Part shown: one piece after another, positions 61,307 to 64,000 of the stretch
Layout: every line of letters begins with the position of its first letter
Numbering within the stretch: position 1 is the stretch's first letter
NCBI GenBank assembly: GCA_017471785.1
Contig: JAFURP010000038.1
Span: 1-64,000 of the forward strand
DNA length: 64,000 nt
Origin: Clostridia bacterium
Lineage (GTDB): Bacteria > Bacillota > Clostridia > Christensenellales > Borkfalkiaceae
Direction of reading: 5' to 3'
Program-made: the position numbers and the translations under genes
Notes under the pieces: generated by a model
Told to the model about the DNA's origin: nothing
What the model saw: the letters and a program-made list of their open reading frames with translations, nothing else
Database searches by the model: none

Positions 61307-64000
61307 ATGAAAAAGACGACGATAAAAAAAGGTATATTGACGTGCGGCGCGATAGGCGCGTTCGCGCTTGTTCTCGGGGCAAGCTCGTTGCCGTTGAAGG
61401 CTTCCGCTCTCGTGTTTTACGAGGATCTTTTTTCAGGTAAAAACGTCGCGAAAACGTATTCGCTTGCGCCCGAAAGGATCGAGAACGTCGACGAACGCGG
61501 CGGACTGAAGCTCGTGGCGGAGCGCGAGGGCGCGTCCGCGCGATTTTCGGACGCGGCGAGCGGAAAATTTTCCGTCGAATACAGGGCGTTTTCCCAAACG
61601 AATAACGTGTACGACGCGGAAAGCCTGCGGTTCGTGTTCAGCGACGCGTATACGGCGGATACGTTTGCCGTGGAGATCGGTTTGACGGAGGACGGGCATA
61701 CGTGGCACAACACCGACGCCGCCGATTTGGTGCGCGCGGTGGTGGATACGGGTAGCGGAAAGGGCTACGGGATCGATAGCGGCACGGGCGCGATCACGGC
61801 GTACGGGCAAAAGCTCAATTCCTCCTATTGTAATTTGCGCTCGGGAAGCGTCGTGTTGGAGTTCGATCCCAATACAATGGAGGTTTCCGTCGGTACGGGC
61901 AACAGCGACTTGCGGTATTTGCTGTTGGATTTGGACGATAGCGAGCATTTGGCGGCGACGGGGCGTTTTGACGGCTTGAGCGATTTTTCCGAATATTGCG
62001 TGGATATCGAATTTTCGCGGTTTAGCGAAACGGCGAAAAGCGCGGGCGTGATGATCTATTCGTTATTCGGTAACGAGATAGACGGCGCGATCTTATCCGC
62101 GACGCAAGGCCCCGGCGTATACGCAAAGCGCGTCGGGAAAACGCTGGTCGGACAAGAATACGACGGCTTACAAAACGTGAAGGCGTACGATCTGCTCGAG
62201 GGACAGATCGCGTTCGACGGCGAGATGGAAATAACCGATCCCGACGGAGAGCGCGTCGCCGCGTCCAACGGACGCTTTACGCCCGAAACGACGGGCGTGT
62301 ACACCCTTGCCTACACGGCGAAGAACGCCGTCGGCACGTACGGTGAGACGACGAGATACTGTTTGGAGGTCGTTCAAAACGCCGAAATTTTCGATTTTAA
62401 GACGTCGAGACGTTTTGAAAACGCGACGGTCGGCGTGGGTAGCTCGTTGCTCCTGCCCTCGGCAACGGTGGAGGGAAGCTACGCGGAAAACGCGGCGGCT
62501 TGCCGTTTGACGGTGAAAAAGGAGGATGAAACGCTTTTGCGCGTGCAAGAAACGGCGGCGGAAACGGCGTTTTCGTTCGATACCGTCGGCGAGTATACCG
62601 TGACGTACGATTATGTAAGAGAGGGACGGGTCGTATTCGAAAAAACGTACGTCGTGACGGCTTCGGGGGATATCCCCGCGTTCGTCGGGGCAAGCGCGTC
62701 CGCGCAATACGCCTACGGCACTACGTTCCACGTACCCGTCAGGAAAGCCGTTTTGAACGGTACGCAGTACGAAGCGACGGCGCAGGTGCTGTTTAGCGAC
62801 GGACGGGCAAACGGTTATTCGCAGGTCGTTTTGGACTGTAAGGGCGAAGCCGAATTGCGTTATACGGCGCTGATCGACGGCAAAACGTATAGCTATAGCG
62901 AATATTTTACGGTCGTAAAGAGCGCGGCGGATTTATGGGAAAACGTTGCAGGCGTGAATATACAAGGGAATACGGAGCTGCCCGATTACGCGGACGTTTA
63001 CGGCAACGGGGTATTGCTTACCTCCACGCGTAGCGGCGGTACGGCGCGTTATGCCAACACCGTCGATCTATCGGAAAGCGATTTGGTCACGCCCGTTTTA
63101 ACGGCGATGTTTACGCCCGAAACGATGGGCGTGAAAGAGATCACCTCCTTGCAGATACGCATGATAGACGCGCACGACGAAAGCAATTACGTTACGGTGC
63201 TTATCAGCGCGGTGGCGTACGGCTACGATTACGATTCCTCGGTGGTTTGCGGCGCGAATAAAAATTACGAGTTGGTCGGCTTGACGTCGGGCGGCGTTAT
63301 TACGACTACGCAAACGACGGCGACCAAGATCCGTTCTACGCTGAAAGGAAAATACGACGGGCAATACGGCTGTTTGCGTAGCTTACCGTTCACGATTTAT
63401 TTCGACGCGAAAAGCAACGCCGTTTACGCGGGTCCGAGAGCAAACTCCACCTTGCTTTCGCTGGTAGCGGATCTGGACGATCCTAAGCACGTGGGCGAGG
63501 GGAACGAGTGGCACGGCTTTACGACGGGCGAGGTGAAGCTGGAGATCACCTTTAACGGTAGCCTGTTGAGCCGCGCGAATTTAACGGTGCTCAGCGTGCT
63601 CGGTCACGATATGTCGGGCGAGGTCTTTACCGATACCGTCAGTCCGTACGTGATCCTGAAAAATTACGATAAAACGAGCGTGCCGAACGCGCTCGTCGGC
63701 ACGGAATATCCCGTTTTCGACGCCCTTTTATCCGACGGCGCGGAGGGAGAGATAGGAAGCGTTGGCGGCGTGAGCGTCTATTATTACGAGCAGGGCGAAA
63801 AGAAAGAGCTTCCCGTCGTGAACGGTGCGTTTACGCCGAGCGTTTCGGGAACGCATTATATCGAATATTTCGGCTCGGACAGCGCCGGAAATGCGGTCGT
63901 AAAAACCGTGGAGCTCCAAGCGAAATCGTCGTTACCTGCTTTGAGCTATACTATGCAGGGCGAGCTCGAAGCCGGCGCGTACGTAGGAGAGACCGTTTCT
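61307..64000 (+). CDS. Very large secreted modular protein, 3' end cut off by the window
   Basis: The frame is open from the ATG at 61307 to the last base, at least 898 residues. AGGAG lies 7 bases before the start. A signal peptide ends near KASA (about 34) with no lipobox. Residues about 35-260 and 550-760 look like concanavalin-type sandwiches (each ends with a LLDLDD or LVADLDD segment). Between and after them are Ig-like units with the NGxFTPxxxGxYxxEYxxxDSAGN pattern, the same unit as in the lipoproteins at 18980 and 24034. No catalytic motif is visible in this part. It may be an enzyme with accessory domains or a glycan-binding surface protein. Confidence 0.8.
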   Translation, partial: MKKTTIKKGILTCGAIGAFALVLGASSLPLKASALVFYEDLFSGKNVAKTYSLAPERIENVDERGGLKLVAEREGASARFSDAASGKFSVEYRAFSQTNNVYDAESLRFVFSDAYTADTFAVEIGLTEDGHTWHNTDAADLVRAVVDTGSGKGYGIDSGTGAITAYGQKLNSSYCNLRSGSVVLEFDPNTMEVSVGTGNSDLRYLLLDLDDSEHLAATGRFDGLSDFSEYCVDIEFSRFSETAKSAGVMIYSLFGNEIDGAILSATQGPGVYAKRVGKTLVGQEYDGLQNVKAYDLLEGQIAFDGEMEITDPDGERVAASNGRFTPETTGVYTLAYTAKNAVGTYGETTRYCLEVVQNAEIFDFKTSRRFENATVGVGSSLLLPSATVEGSYAENAAACRLTVKKEDETLLRVQETAAETAFSFDTVGEYTVTYDYVREGRVVFEKTYVVTASGDIPAFVGASASAQYAYGTTFHVPVRKAVLNGTQYEATAQVLFSDGRANGYSQVVLDCKGEAELRYTALIDGKTYSYSEYFTVVKSAADLWENVAGVNIQGNTELPDYADVYGNGVLLTSTRSGGTARYANTVDLSESDLVTPVLTAMFTPETMGVKEITSLQIRMIDAHDESNYVTVLISAVAYGYDYDSSVVCGANKNYELVGLTSGGVITTTQTTATKIRSTLKGKYDGQYGCLRSLPFTIYFDAKSNAVYAGPRANSTLLSLVADLDDPKHVGEGNEWHGFTTGEVKLEITFNGSLLSRANLTVLSVLGHDMSGEVFTDTVSPYVILKNYDKTSVPNALVGTEYPVFDALLSDGAEGEIGSVGGVSVYYYEQGEKKELPVVNGAFTPSVSGTHYIEYFGSDSAGNAVVKTVELQAKSSLPALSYTMQGELEAGAYVGETVS

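Overview
The window looks like chromosome from an uncultured gut-type Bacillota (Clostridia-like) bacterium. The signs are strong AGGAGG-type ribosome binding sites, TTGACA/TATAAT promoters with 17-base spacers, a fakA-recG gene order, FakA/FakB-type fatty acid kinase parts, many lipoproteins with Sec/lipobox leaders, and many AraC-type regulators beside sugar ABC importers. The taxonomic placement is inference. I see no rRNA, tRNA, CRISPR array, transposase or phage gene, and no gene-free stretch longer than 300 bases.

Layout. (1) 1-5712, housekeeping: the 3' end of fakA, recG, an orphan hisIE-like gene whose cyclohydrolase half looks degenerate, then a minD / small MinE-like gene / degV(fakB) operon. 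(2) 5818-7655: an AraC regulator and a metallo-beta-lactamase-fold hydrolase. (3) 7825-29841, a large glycan-use island: a secreted metallophosphoesterase, a small lipoprotein, an oxidoreductase, an ABC importer (two permeases and a binding lipoprotein), a GH123/DUF4091-like lipoprotein, several large secreted beta-sandwich proteins that share modules, a 60-residue peptide gene, a GH63-like and a GH28-like glycosidase. (4) 29907-32737: an XRE regulator diverging from a processive-type glycosyltransferase and a UDP-GlcNAc 2-epimerase. (5) 32780-34276: an OlsB-like N-acyltransferase and TrmO. (6) 34533-42875: argG-H-C-J-B-D-F, covering glutamate to arginine, interrupted by two diverged copies of a 270-280 base non-coding repeat. 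(7) 42887-52709: a mutarotase-like protein and an amino-sugar cluster (NagB-like, NagA, two Gfo/Idh/MocA oxidoreductases, amidohydrolase, sugar isomerase, DegT-type PLP enzyme, two AraC regulators). (8) 52741-56739: a Pr6Pr-like membrane protein, a flavin reductase-like protein, a GrpB-like protein, and a LysR/DMT-transporter divergent pair. (9) 56803-64000: AraC, a second ABC sugar importer, and a very large secreted protein that runs off the end.

How the genes fit together. The surface glycosidases and carbohydrate-binding-like proteins of regions 3 and 9 would free and hold glycans. The two CUT1-type importers would carry the products in, but no ATPase is encoded here, so a shared MsmK/UgpC-type ATPase elsewhere is presumed. 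NagA, NagB-like, oxidoreductase and aminotransferase genes would process amino sugars inside. AraC-type regulators next to each block suggest substrate-induced control.

The most unusual items are the degenerate HisI domain, the paired non-coding repeats built from small palindromes inside the arg operon, the short peptide gene coupled to a secreted protein, the modular secreted protein family with an internal domain duplication and a helical insertion, the possible divergent MinE, and the XRE operator that sits exactly between the -35 and -10 boxes of a polysaccharide operon.
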